This document shows positions 1 through 8,782 of a stretch of 49,247 nt of DNA, in pieces (position 1 is the stretch's first letter; each line of letters starts with the position of its first letter). The position numbers and the translations under genes were made by a program. The notes under the pieces were generated by a model. The model was not told the DNA's origin, did not search any database, and saw only the letters and a program-made list of their open reading frames with translations. The stretch spans positions 1 to 49,247 of the forward strand of contig SXSK01000292.1 of assembly GCA_005793375.1 (NCBI GenBank). The letters are read 5' to 3'. The stretch comes from Verrucomicrobiales bacterium (GTDB taxonomy: Bacteria > Verrucomicrobiota > Verrucomicrobiia > Limisphaerales > UBA9464).

Positions 1-204
1 AAGAAGCCATGCGCTTACTTTCAAGCGTGGCCATTGTGAAAAATCAGCCGAGTTCTCAATATCCCGCCTGCCTATTGTTCTTCCGCGGGTCCATCCTTCA
101 ACCAATCCGGCCAAACCACTTTTCTTGAAACTGCCCTGGGGCTCGTGCAGGACTATGAACGAAGCCTTGTCTGAAGACAATAATGGTTCAGCATAAAACA
201 AATA
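1..204. other. left edge, no assignable gene
   Basis: I cannot assign a gene here. On the plus strand one frame is open from base 2 to a TAA at 194-196, and another from base 3 to a TGA at 126-128. Neither translation resembles a family I know, and neither has a start inside the window. Either could be the 3' end of an upstream gene. The stretch should also hold the promoter of the solute-binding protein gene at 205, but I see no convincing -35/-10 pair. Confidence 0.4.
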
Positions 205-1167
205 ATGCGTTGCGGGCAGGCCATGTTCTGGGTTCTTAGAGTTCGGTTTTCCTGGATTGCCTGGATCCTCGGAATCGCTTGGCTTGGCGGCTTCGGATGT
301 GGCAACCCCGATTCCAAGCCCGTGGTTGTCTACTGTGCCCAAGACCAAGTCTACGCCGAATCCATTCTGGCCGATTTCACGCAACAAACCGGCATCCCGG
401 TCAAGCCAGTCTATGATAGCGAAGCCATCAAGACCGTTGGACTGGTGAATCGCCTCATGGCGGAACGGCGGCATCCCAACGCCGATGTCTTCTGGGGAAA
501 TGAAGAACTGCGTACACGCCAATTGATAGCCAACGGCGTCTTGATGACCGAACCGCATTTTGGGGTATTTGGGCAGCGGCGCAGGCTTTTGGTCATTCGT
601 CGAGGTCCGATGAATTCCTCGCTCGCCACGATTCGATCGTGGGCGGATCTGACCAATCAAGCGTTTTTCGGGAGGCTTTCAATGGCCTTCCCGCTTTTTG
701 GGTCCACCGCCACGCATCTGCTGGCATTGCGACCTCATTGGGGCGAATCCAACTGGGTGGTCTGGTGCCGTGCTCTGATCGCTAACCAACCGTTTCTGGA
801 AGAAGGTAATTCGCAGGTCGTCCAGCGAGTTGCACGTGGAGAAGCCCTGGTTGGAATGACCGATTCGGACGATCTGACTGCCGCTCAACGGCAAGGGTTG
901 GCAGTAGAAAGTTTGCCCCTAATGTCAGAGACCCTTTACCTTCCGAACACCGTTGCCATAGTGGCAGGAGCACCGAATCCCATCGGGGCCAATCGACTTT
1001 TGCAGCACCTGCTTTCCAAACCCGTCGAGCAGCAACTCATCGCTCTGGGAGCTCTGGAGTCACCTCGGAACGAAACGAAACACCTTGGTCTTCGTCCAAA
1101 TTGGGATGTGGTTCTCCGAGATATGGACGCTGCCAATTCCCAGCTCATGAACTGGTTTCGGAAATGA
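205..1167 (+). CDS. ABC transporter extracellular solute-binding protein (Fe3+/AfuA-like)
   Basis: This 320-residue protein resembles the periplasmic binding proteins of the Fe3+/spermidine/putrescine class (FbpA/AfuA-like). The N-terminus has a basic and then hydrophobic stretch ending in GGFGC (Cys32), a lipoprotein-type signal although the lipobox is not canonical. The mature part opens with VVVYCAQDQ and continues with an ADVFWGNEE segment, the usual beginning of this fold. The ligand is unknown; iron, thiamine and phosphonate binders share this architecture. The stop overlaps the next gene's ATG, so it is translationally coupled to a permease. No ATP-binding subunit is visible downstream. 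An alternative start is the ATG at 223. The family call is firm, the substrate is not. Confidence 0.8.
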   Translation: MRCGQAMFWVLRVRFSWIAWILGIAWLGGFGCGNPDSKPVVVYCAQDQVYAESILADFTQQTGIPVKPVYDSEAIKTVGLVNRLMAERRHPNADVFWGNEELRTRQLIANGVLMTEPHFGVFGQRRRLLVIRRGPMNSSLATIRSWADLTNQAFFGRLSMAFPLFGSTATHLLALRPHWGESNWVVWCRALIANQPFLEEGNSQVVQRVARGEALVGMTDSDDLTAAQRQGLAVESLPLMSETLYLPNTVAIVAGAPNPIGANRLLQHLLSKPVEQQLIALGALESPRNETKHLGLRPNWDVVLRDMDAANSQLMNWFRK

Positions 1168-3605
1168 TGGAACTGATTACCAATTCCGTGTGGGTGGGGA
1201 TGGGGGCCACCGTCTTGGCTGTTGGACTGGGCTTTCTGGTTGCTCTTGCCGCAGTCTCGTCGCCAGCCTGGATGCGCACAGCGACTTATCTCACAGCAGC
1301 CGCAGCGCTGGCGCTACCGCCGTTTTTGATCGCCAATGTCTGGTTGGAATTGACGTCGGAATGGCGGGCGCGCTTGGGGGCAGAGGCTTCGGTTCCTGCC
1401 ATGAGACCCGTCACGGCACTGGTGCTTGGATTGATGTACTGGCCCATCCCATTTCTGTTCACCACTTCAGCCTGGCACACAATTCAGTCGGCCCATCTGG
1501 AGCTGACACCCCAACTGGTCGGTCGAAAGTTGATTTACCACCTGCTGTTTCCTGTAGCCCGACCGGCATTGCTTCAATCCGCTCTCATGGTACTCGCTCT
1601 CGGATTGTCTAATTTCACCATCCCCACGTTGTTCCAGGTTCGAGTTTTTACCGAGGAATTCTGGATTCGGTTTAATACCACTGGTGATGCCACCCAGGCC
1701 TTGAAATGCCTGCTCCCGCTGCTGGTTCTGGCCGTTGGCATCTTATATGCAATGCGTTCCCGGCCAATTTCGTGGCCGAGATGGAACGTCCAGTTTCCTT
1801 CAACTGCCTTGCGCCGCCAGTTGCAAGGGTGGTGCCCACTCGCCTGGTTCGCATTTGGAATTATCGGTTGGGTCAGTATCCTCATTCCGATCACCCGACT
1901 CCTGGGCAATCGACGGACTTGGCAGGAGTTTGCGGATGCCTGGACGGCAAACCTAGGTGTCACCGGCATGTCACTCCTCACGGCAATCGCCGCGACACTG
2001 TTGGCAGTCACGGTGGCGTGGACTGGGTCGAGTTGGAAGCCATCCACCACTCGGGGCGCGGCCACGCTGGCTTGGCTGCCCTTCCTACTGCCCGGGGTTC
2101 TCACCGGACTGGCATTGATTTGGACCTGCAATAGGCCCGGCTTTTTCTGGCTCTACCAGAGCCCGGCGATCATCGTTTTGGCCTTCGCCATCCGATACTT
2201 GGCCCCCACTTGGGCCGCCATTCAGAGCGCCAGATCCCATCTGGACCAGTCGCTCCAAGATCAATTAATACTCGAAGGAGCCTCACGCTATGTCCAATTT
2301 CGCCATGGTATCTGGCCTCAAATAGCGCCGACCACGGCTGCGGCAGCTTACGCGATCTTCTTGTTGAGCCTGTGGGACGTCGAAACTGCCGTCCTCATCC
2401 AACCCCCCGGGGGACAAACTTTGGCCCTGAGGATCTTTAACTTCCTCCATTACGGCCACAGCACTCAAGTGAACGCCCTCTGTTTGGCTATGATCCTTCT
2501 AGCCATTCTTCCAGGAGTTGCCGTCGCGATCTGGAACTGGATTCGGACCCCGTGGGTTTTCAGTCCCGGCACGGTGACTCGGGTCATGGTATTTGGCGGC
2601 ATCGGCTGGTTGATGGCTGGAATGCAGATGGGTTGTTCTCCGCAGCTTCCGCCAGGCACAACGCCACTAGATTCCCACTGGTTTTCGGCAGTGCAGATCC
2701 TCGGCACTCGAGGCGTGGCTCCCGGCCAATTCTCAAAACCACGTTCATTGGTTTGCGACCGCGAAGACAACCTTTACGTCGCGGATATGACCGGCCGCAT
2801 TCAGAAGTTTTCCCCCGACGGCGCGTTTCTCCTTCAATGGCAACTGCCCCAAACAGATCTGGGAAAACCCAAAGGCATGTGCCTGGACCAGGAAGGCAAT
2901 ATCGTCGTGCTCGAACCTCATTACCAGCGGGTCAATCACTTCAGGCCTGACGGAACTTTGATCACTCAATGGGGACGCAAGGGTACCAACAGCGGAGAGT
3001 TCATTCTGCCGCGAGCCGTGGCGCAGAGTTCCATCGGAGATTTCTACCTAAGCGAATATACGCTGCTCGAACGAGTTCAGCGATTCCGCCCGGATGCCAG
3101 ACCTTCCACGAATCGGGCGCAGCCAGGAGTTCCCGCTACTTCCATCTGGGGACTTCCAGGCACCGCTTATGGTGAGTTCAATCGAGCGGAAGGATTGTGT
3201 GTTGGCCCGGCGGATCAGATCTTTGTTGCCGATTCCTGCAACCACCGAATCCAGGTATTCGATGCCAATGGAAAGTTCCTCCGGAGTCACGGCCACGCCG
3301 GTTCGAACCCGGGCAGTATCAGCTATCCGTACGATATCAAAGTGGAGCCGTCAGGAGCCCAGTTTGTCTGCGAATTTGGCAATAGCCGTATTTCCGTATT
3401 CGACGCCAGGGATCAACTCCTGGAAATCCTGGGGCACGCGGGCCGTGCGCCCGGGGAGTTTTTCAATCCCTGGTCCATATGCTTGGATTCTCAGGGAAAC
3501 CTGTACGTTGCCGACTCTCAAAATCATCGAATACAAAAGCTGCTTCGAAAGCCCTCCACTCGGGCGCTAGCTGTCGTAAACCGTACGTTGAATGGGAATC
3601 CATGA
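1164..3605 (+). CDS. ABC permease fused to a C-terminal NHL-repeat beta-propeller
   Basis: This 813-residue protein begins at the ATG overlapping the upstream stop (ATGA); an in-frame ATG at 1101 lies inside the neighbouring gene. Residues about 1-470 are very hydrophobic and have the two-half, roughly 12-helix layout of Fe3+/thiamine-type permeases. The second half keeps a degenerate EAA-like loop (EGASRYVQFRHGIWPQI). A further hydrophobic segment near 475-490 ends in QMGC, a weak lipobox. After it come about six NHL repeats (LYVADMTGRIQKF, IFVADSCNHRIQVF, LYVADSQNHRIQKL), enough for a six-bladed propeller. By topology the propeller should face the periplasm. Separate translation from the ATG at 2586 would give an NHL lipoprotein of about 340 residues, but I see no ribosome binding site there. 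This may be a true fusion of two neighbouring genes. Confidence 0.8.
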   Translation: MMELITNSVWVGMGATVLAVGLGFLVALAAVSSPAWMRTATYLTAAAALALPPFLIANVWLELTSEWRARLGAEASVPAMRPVTALVLGLMYWPIPFLFTTSAWHTIQSAHLELTPQLVGRKLIYHLLFPVARPALLQSALMVLALGLSNFTIPTLFQVRVFTEEFWIRFNTTGDATQALKCLLPLLVLAVGILYAMRSRPISWPRWNVQFPSTALRRQLQGWCPLAWFAFGIIGWVSILIPITRLLGNRRTWQEFADAWTANLGVTGMSLLTAIAATLLAVTVAWTGSSWKPSTTRGAATLAWLPFLLPGVLTGLALIWTCNRPGFFWLYQSPAIIVLAFAIRYLAPTWAAIQSARSHLDQSLQDQLILEGASRYVQFRHGIWPQIAPTTAAAAYAIFLLSLWDVETAVLIQPPGGQTLALRIFNFLHYGHSTQVNALCLAMILLAILPGVAVAIWNWIRTPWVFSPGTVTRVMVFGGIGWLMAGMQMGCSPQLPPGTTPLDSHWFSAVQILGTRGVAPGQFSKPRSLVCDREDNLYVADMTGRIQKFSPDGAFLLQWQLPQTDLGKPKGMCLDQEGNIVVLEPHYQRVNHFRPDGTLITQWGRKGTNSGEFILPRAVAQSSIGDFYLSEYTLLERVQRFRPDARPSTNRAQPGVPATSIWGLPGTAYGEFNRAEGLCVGPADQIFVADSCNHRIQVFDANGKFLRSHGHAGSNPGSISYPYDIKVEPSGAQFVCEFGNSRISVFDARDQLLEILGHAGRAPGEFFNPWSICLDSQGNLYVADSQNHRIQKLLRKPSTRALAVVNRTLNGNP

Positions 3606-3687
3606 GCATCCCCTTAAACCCCGGCTTCCCATACACAACGTTCACTCGTAGAATTCGGCTCACCCACAGGGCACTGCTCCTGAAAGG

Positions 3688-6585
3688 ATGAACTTCCAAT
3701 TCACCCATGCCATCTGGTTGTGGCTGCTGTTACCCACAGCGGCTTGGACCCTTTGGCTGGCTTGGCGCTCAGACGCATCTCTCAATCCATGGCGGCGCTG
3801 GGTGTCCGCTTCCATCCGAATCGTGGTTCTCACCTCGCTGATGCTCGCCATCGCCGGTGCCCAGTGGAAACGGCCCCAGGAAGGTATGAATGTCCTATTC
3901 GTCCTGGATCGATCCGATTCAGTCCCTTCAAGACAACAGGAGGACGCCCGAGAACTCGCCAACCTCTGGGCCAAAAACAAACATAAGAAAGACAAAGCGG
4001 GTTTTCTCATCTTCGGCAGCGACGCCGCCTTGGAATCCACCGCCACGACCACCGCTGAAGCCGAAAAAATTCAAGCCGTCGTCAACTCGGAACGTAGCGA
4101 TATCGCGGGCGCTATCCGCCTCGCCACGGCGGCTTTCCCAGAAAGTGGCCAGAAGAAAATTGTCCTATTTTCCGATGGCAACCAGAACGTCGGCGACGCC
4201 GTGGCCGCCGCCTTTGCGGCCAAACCGCTGGAGGTCACCCTGGATGCCTATCCTCTCGGCGTCCAACGTAGCGGCGATGTGTCCGTTCAAAAAGTCGGGC
4301 TGCCAGCTCAAATCAAGAAGGGACAAACCTTCGAGGCGAAGATTTTTGCCAACTCCGACAAAGCTCAGTCAGCGAAAGTGCGCCTCTTCCGAAACGACCA
4401 ACTCCTCGGGGAACGCACCGTCCAACTCGAAGCCGGAAAGAATCTGTTCACATTCCCTCAAACTCTAGAAAACCCCGACTTCTATCGCTACGACGTCCAA
4501 ATCGAAACCACGGGCGATACCATTGCTCAAAACAACAAGGCCAGCAGCTTTGTGAGTGTCCGGGGAGATCCCAGAATCCTCATCATCAGCGCAGCCCCCG
4601 ACCAAGACCAAAGCCTGGTCCGGGCGTTGCGCGATGGAAAACTCGATGTGAAGATTATGGATGATCGTTCGGCGCCAAGCACCCTGGCGGAGATCCAGAG
4701 TTTTGACGCGGTCTTCCTCAGCAATGTAAACGCCGGAATGTTGGGGATGGATCGCATGCGCCTGCTTGAGAGTGCCGTCAGAGATTTTGGAGTCGGTCTG
4801 GTTTGCATCGGCGGCGACGATTCCTACGCCGCCGGCAGCTATCGCAACACCCCACTCGAAGCCATCCTTCCGGTTGATATGGAACTGAGCTCCAAAAAGG
4901 TGCTTCCAAACGGCGCTCTGGGAATGGTCATGCACGGAATGGAATTCAATAACGGAAATCAGGTGTCCCGTGAAATCGCGCTTGCCGCCCTCGAAGCTCT
5001 CGGACCCCAGGATGAACTCGGGGTCATTGAATGGGATGGGACCGAGCGTTGGGTCGTGGAACTCCAAAAGGTCGGAGACAAGCGAAAGATCGCCACGGCG
5101 ATTTCCGGAATGAACCAGGGCGATATGCCCGATTTTGGCGGTCCCATGCAGCGAGTTTTCGAGGCCCTCAAGGCCTCCACTGCCAATCTCAAACACATGA
5201 TCGTCTTCAGCGATGGCGATCCTGGGGCACCCGGTGCCGCCCTCATGAACGAGATTCGTGCCGCCCGCATCACCGTCAGCACGGTCATGATTGGCGGCCA
5301 CGTGAATCCCGATACCATGATTCGCATTGCAGAGCTTGGGAACGGCCGTTTCTACGACATCCAATCTCCTGCCAATCTCCCGCAAATTTTCATCAAGGAA
5401 GCCGCGGTCATTCTCAAATCCGCCATCTTTGAGGAACCCTTCAAACCGCAAGTCTCCGCTGCGTCTGAGTTGATCCGCGGTATTGGCAGTGGAGAATATC
5501 CTATCCTTCGCGGCTACGTGGCTTCCACCGCCAAACCTCGGGCTGAAGTCCCTTTATTGAGCGAAAAAGGTGATCCCGTTCTCGCCCATTGGCAGTTTGG
5601 CCTCGGACGAACCGTCGCATTCACCAGCGACGCCAAATCCAAGTGGGCAAAAGACTGGATCACCTGGGGGCGCTACCAACAGTTCTGGTCGCAGGTAGGT
5701 AATTGGGCGCTGCGCCGGATCGATACGGCCGATTTCAATACTCAGGTCAGTGTCGAAAATGGACAGGGCGTCATCAGCGTGGAAGCGCTTGATGCGGACG
5801 GCAACTTCCGGAACTTCCTCAAGCTGAGGACGGTGGTCGCCAGCCCAACAGGCCGCCGCCAGGAAGTCATCCTGGAACAAACCGGGCCGGGCCGTTACGA
5901 AGCCCGTTTCGACACCAAAGAAGTCGGCGCCTACCTGCTGAACCTTCAGGATTTAGATAACTACGGAGACCTGCGGGGGTCTCAAATTCTCGGTGCCAGT
6001 GTCAATTATTCCCCCGAATTTAATGACACCGAACCAAACCACAATCTGCTGAATCGAGTCGCGGAGGCTACCGGCGGTCGAATGCTAAGCGACGCCGACA
6101 ACCCATTCCTGAAAGGCCGCAAGAAGACCTTTCAGCCCCAGGATATTTGGGATTCACTTCTGAAATGCATGGTCTTCCTGTTCGTACTCGATGTCGGCGT
6201 TCGCCGCGTGGATATCGACCGTGAGGAATGGGGTCGCTGGTGGGTGCGCGCCAAGGTCTGGATGGGGTTCGGTGACAGGGCCAAAGGTCAACGGTCCGAG
6301 GAATCCCTCGGCGCACTCCTCGCCCGTCGCGATCAAGTTTGGCAGGATCGCCCTCAACCCACCACCAACGCCCCCCAATCTCCCGCGGCCAATCCGGATC
6401 TTTTTCGTCCCAAAGGACAACCCGTTGTCGTCCCCGGCGATACGCCACTCCCGTCGCTCCCACGGAATCGGACAACCTCAGAATCCGCATCCGAGGGCTC
6501 CAAGGAATCTGGGCCGACTGGCGCATCCGCCGGGACAACCAGCCGACTGCTCGAAGCCAAACGCCGCGCTCAAAAGAGAAAATAG
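3688..6585 (+). CDS. membrane-anchored von Willebrand A / glutamine amidotransferase-like protein
   Basis: This 965-residue protein has the architecture common in Planctomycetes and Verrucomicrobia. Two N-terminal helices (about 8-27 and 40-60) precede a vWA domain with an intact DxSxS MIDAS motif (DRSDS, residues 74-78). Then comes an amidotransferase-like segment (VGLVCIGGDDSYAAGSY) and a second vWA-like domain containing HMIVFSDGDPG. The C-terminal part contains LGRTVAFTSDAKSKW, another hydrophobic helix, and a proline-rich low-complexity tail of about 100 residues. An AAAGG directly before the ATG can serve as ribosome binding site. It lies 82 bases after the permease-NHL gene on the same strand. 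Relatives occur with MoxR/BatA systems, but no MoxR ATPase is visible here. Its biochemical role is unknown. Confidence 0.8.
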   Translation: MNFQFTHAIWLWLLLPTAAWTLWLAWRSDASLNPWRRWVSASIRIVVLTSLMLAIAGAQWKRPQEGMNVLFVLDRSDSVPSRQQEDARELANLWAKNKHKKDKAGFLIFGSDAALESTATTTAEAEKIQAVVNSERSDIAGAIRLATAAFPESGQKKIVLFSDGNQNVGDAVAAAFAAKPLEVTLDAYPLGVQRSGDVSVQKVGLPAQIKKGQTFEAKIFANSDKAQSAKVRLFRNDQLLGERTVQLEAGKNLFTFPQTLENPDFYRYDVQIETTGDTIAQNNKASSFVSVRGDPRILIISAAPDQDQSLVRALRDGKLDVKIMDDRSAPSTLAEIQSFDAVFLSNVNAGMLGMDRMRLLESAVRDFGVGLVCIGGDDSYAAGSYRNTPLEAILPVDMELSSKKVLPNGALGMVMHGMEFNNGNQVSREIALAALEALGPQDELGVIEWDGTERWVVELQKVGDKRKIATAISGMNQGDMPDFGGPMQRVFEALKASTANLKHMIVFSDGDPGAPGAALMNEIRAARITVSTVMIGGHVNPDTMIRIAELGNGRFYDIQSPANLPQIFIKEAAVILKSAIFEEPFKPQVSAASELIRGIGSGEYPILRGYVASTAKPRAEVPLLSEKGDPVLAHWQFGLGRTVAFTSDAKSKWAKDWITWGRYQQFWSQVGNWALRRIDTADFNTQVSVENGQGVISVEALDADGNFRNFLKLRTVVASPTGRRQEVILEQTGPGRYEARFDTKEVGAYLLNLQDLDNYGDLRGSQILGASVNYSPEFNDTEPNHNLLNRVAEATGGRMLSDADNPFLKGRKKTFQPQDIWDSLLKCMVFLFVLDVGVRRVDIDREEWGRWWVRAKVWMGFGDRAKGQRSEESLGALLARRDQVWQDRPQPTTNAPQSPAANPDLFRPKGQPVVVPGDTPLPSLPRNRTTSESASEGSKESGPTGASAGTTSRLLEAKRRAQKRK

Positions 6586-6660
6586 CGCCCACCCTCTCAA
6601 ACACACGTTGAAACGTGACTCCGAGGTGACGAGAGCTCCGAAACCAGTTAAGCTGCGTCG

Positions 6661-7512
6661 GTGCAGACGCAGACCATCACTCTCGGGCATTCGCCCGACC
6701 CAGACGATGCCTTCATGTTCTATGGATTGGCCAAGGGACACATCGCCACGCCAGGCCTGCATTTTGAACACATTCTCCAGGACATCCAGACCTTGAACGA
6801 ACGGGCGACTCGCGGGGAACTGGATGTGTCCGCGATCAGCATCCACGCCTATGCTCATGTGAGCGATCAATATGCCCTCCTGCCCAGTGGCGCCAGCATG
6901 GGCGATGGTTATGGCCCCATGTTGGTCGCAAAAAATGCCTTCTCAAAAGAAGAAATCCCCAAGCGCCGCATCGCCGTTCCCGGCACCATGACCAGCGCCT
7001 TCCTTGCCTTGCAACTCTGGCTCGGAAAACCCGCTCATGAACTCAATTTTGTTGTCGTGCCGTTCGATCAGATCTTCAGCGCCGTTCGAACGGGTCAGGC
7101 TGAAGTCGGCTTGATCATCCACGAAGGTCAACTCACTTACCGCAATGAGGGATTAGTGCTCTGTGAAGACCTTGGTGTCTGGTGGGGAATCGAAAACGGC
7201 GGTCTTCCACTCCCCTTGGGCGGCAATGTGATCCACAAACGCCATACCCCAGCCCTTCGCAGCCGAATCAGCAGCATACTGACCGAGAGTATCCAATTCA
7301 GCCTGGATAACCGAACGGAAGCGGTTGCCCACTCTCTTCAGTATGCTCGTGACATGGGTCACGATCTGGCCGACCGATTCGTCGGCATGTACGTCAATCA
7401 CTGGACACTGGATTACGGGGACAGAGGGCGCGAGAGCATCCGGCGCTTCTTGGATCGCAGTCAGAGACTCGGATTGATCCCCGCGGCACCCCCACTCGAG
7501 TTCGTGAGTTGA
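6661..7512 (+). CDS. mqnD: 1,4-dihydroxy-6-naphthoate synthase (MqnD), menaquinone by the futalosine route
   Basis: MqnD converts cyclic dehypoxanthine futalosine to 1,4-dihydroxy-6-naphthoate in the cytoplasm, a late step of menaquinone synthesis by the futalosine pathway. The 283-residue length is typical. The N-terminal GHSPDPDDAFMFYGL corresponds to the family's SPCPNDTF-type motif. ELDVSAISIHAY, the GDGYGPMLV segment and GLIIHEGQLTY are likewise typical of the family, which has a solute-binding-protein fold. The start is GTG with no clear Shine-Dalgarno. A short palindrome (6604-6617) lies upstream. MqnA, which has a related fold, is the alternative, but the HEGQLTY segment and the N-terminal motif favour MqnD. 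No other mqn gene is in the window. Confidence 0.88.
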   Translation: MQTQTITLGHSPDPDDAFMFYGLAKGHIATPGLHFEHILQDIQTLNERATRGELDVSAISIHAYAHVSDQYALLPSGASMGDGYGPMLVAKNAFSKEEIPKRRIAVPGTMTSAFLALQLWLGKPAHELNFVVVPFDQIFSAVRTGQAEVGLIIHEGQLTYRNEGLVLCEDLGVWWGIENGGLPLPLGGNVIHKRHTPALRSRISSILTESIQFSLDNRTEAVAHSLQYARDMGHDLADRFVGMYVNHWTLDYGDRGRESIRRFLDRSQRLGLIPAAPPLEFVS

Positions 7513-7585
7513 GTCAACCCCTCGCCCTAGAAACGCCAGCCGCCAGCCTTTCGCAACTCGAGACACTCGGTACAAAAAGGCAAAA

Positions 7586-7649
7586 CGTGCGCCGACTCCC
7601 ATTTGGGGACTCGACGCACGCGGTGAAATCACCAGTCTAATTCTAGACT
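7586..7649. terminator. cluster of three hairpins between convergent genes
   Basis: Three consecutive inverted repeats fill the gap between the convergent mqnD and xylose isomerase-like genes. The first has arms 7586-7600 and 7606-7620 (13 of 15 positions paired, 5-base loop). The second is GGTGA-AA-TCACC at 7622-7633. The third is AGTCTA-ATTC-TAGACT at 7634-7649, touching the last base of the isomerase stop codon. No long U-tract follows, so a classical Rho-independent terminator is not proven. The placement suits bidirectional termination. Confidence 0.55.
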
Positions 7650-8689
7650 CAAACGCCTAGCAAATGCTCGATCACCAACTGGTCGAGACCTTGGTAATCG
7701 CGCTGGGCGATAAAGCTGGCTGCTTGTTTTTCGTCGAAGGAACGCGCTTTCGCGACGAGGTGCATGAACGTATTCCGTGAGTTTTCCAAGTGCGCACTCC
7801 AATGGTCGGGCGTGGTCGTTCGGAAGGGATGGACATCAAAGCAGACGAATTCCCCGTTGCGTCCATAACCATTCCGTTCGAGTGCCCGAACTTGGTTAAA
7901 GGCCACACGTAGATTGTTCGAACCAAACGGTTTGTCCTGGTCAAACTTCAACCCATTTTGGTCGTTCAGATGGAGCGACCAAAGCTTGCCAAATGACATC
8001 GCAAAATCGATTTCATCCGTCGGATCCAGACCCGCGAGCAACCCGTGCGCGGATTCAATCACGCAACCAACTCGTTTCGGGTCACGAGTGAGTTGTGCAA
8101 TCGCCAAGGCATGCCCGATGGTCGGTAAATAGGCCACGTCCATGGGTTCGTTGGGCTTCGGTTCGATCGCCAACCGAATCTTTTTGTCGTGCGCCAGAAA
8201 CGCATCAAACGCCTCCACCAGCAACTCCATGCTCCGCTTTCCACTCTTGGACTCACGGATGTAGGTGCCTTCGCGTGCCAGCCATATCACCATGATGTCC
8301 GTACCCAACACCCGCGCGATGTCGATGGTTTGTTTGGAGCGATCAATGGCGTACTGACGGTCCTTCTTGTTGTTGGAGGTAAACCCGCCATCAATTGTCT
8401 GAGGCGCAAACCAAAGCCGCGGCGCCACCATCTCAGCCACAATCCCCTCCCCGTCCAGACGCTTTTTCAATTCCTTGGCTTCCTTTAGCACTTGGGCGGA
8501 GGTCTTGGAATCAATGTTCGGTACAGCGTCATCGTCATGGAACATCATCGCGTCGAACCCAATCCTCTTCAGTTCATCGAGTTTCCAATCAAACGATGGA
8601 TCTACGCGGGTAGTGGGACCGTAGGGATCTTGCCCCGGACTCCAGTTCCATGGACCTGCACAAAAACGATACTTGAACGCCTTAGCCAT
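7649..8689 (-). CDS. xylose isomerase-like TIM-barrel enzyme
   Basis: This 346-residue protein reads as a short (Streptomyces-like) xylose isomerase, interconverting an aldose and a ketose with two divalent metals. The expected residues appear in order and at nearly family spacing: FHDDD (His51, Asp54), a WLAREG segment, EPKPNEP (Glu176, Lys178), ESAHG (Glu212, His215), KFDQD (Asp250, Asp252) and FDVHPFRT (Asp285). The segment around the Asp245 equivalent reads HLNDQNG and is about two residues shorter than in classic enzymes, so the true substrate may not be xylose. The ATG at 8689 is preferred because the conserved sequence begins just after it; an open extension runs to 8749. No xylulokinase or sugar transporter is adjacent. 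Confidence 0.78.
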   Translation of the reverse strand: MAKAFKYRFCAGPWNWSPGQDPYGPTTRVDPSFDWKLDELKRIGFDAMMFHDDDAVPNIDSKTSAQVLKEAKELKKRLDGEGIVAEMVAPRLWFAPQTIDGGFTSNNKKDRQYAIDRSKQTIDIARVLGTDIMVIWLAREGTYIRESKSGKRSMELLVEAFDAFLAHDKKIRLAIEPKPNEPMDVAYLPTIGHALAIAQLTRDPKRVGCVIESAHGLLAGLDPTDEIDFAMSFGKLWSLHLNDQNGLKFDQDKPFGSNNLRVAFNQVRALERNGYGRNGEFVCFDVHPFRTTTPDHWSAHLENSRNTFMHLVAKARSFDEKQAASFIAQRDYQGLDQLVIEHLLGV

Positions 8690-8782
8690 AAAGGCCGGAA
8701 GGTACGAATGGAACCGCGACCCCGGCAAACCAAATCCCACCCAAACCAAGCAACCAGCTCTAGGTTGAAATGACGGCCCCTT

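Noticed and set aside
2-196. Open frame at the left edge as the end of an upstream gene.
   Set aside because: The translation has no recognisable family and is short; noted only as an edge region.
4465-5451. Long open frame (328 codons) on the minus strand inside the vWA protein gene.
   Set aside because: It lies wholly antisense to a well-supported gene and its translation resembles no family; high G+C explains such frames.
6604-6617. Palindrome CACGTT-GA-AACGTG upstream of mqnD.
   Set aside because: Too short to call an operator or terminator without further copies or a regulator gene.
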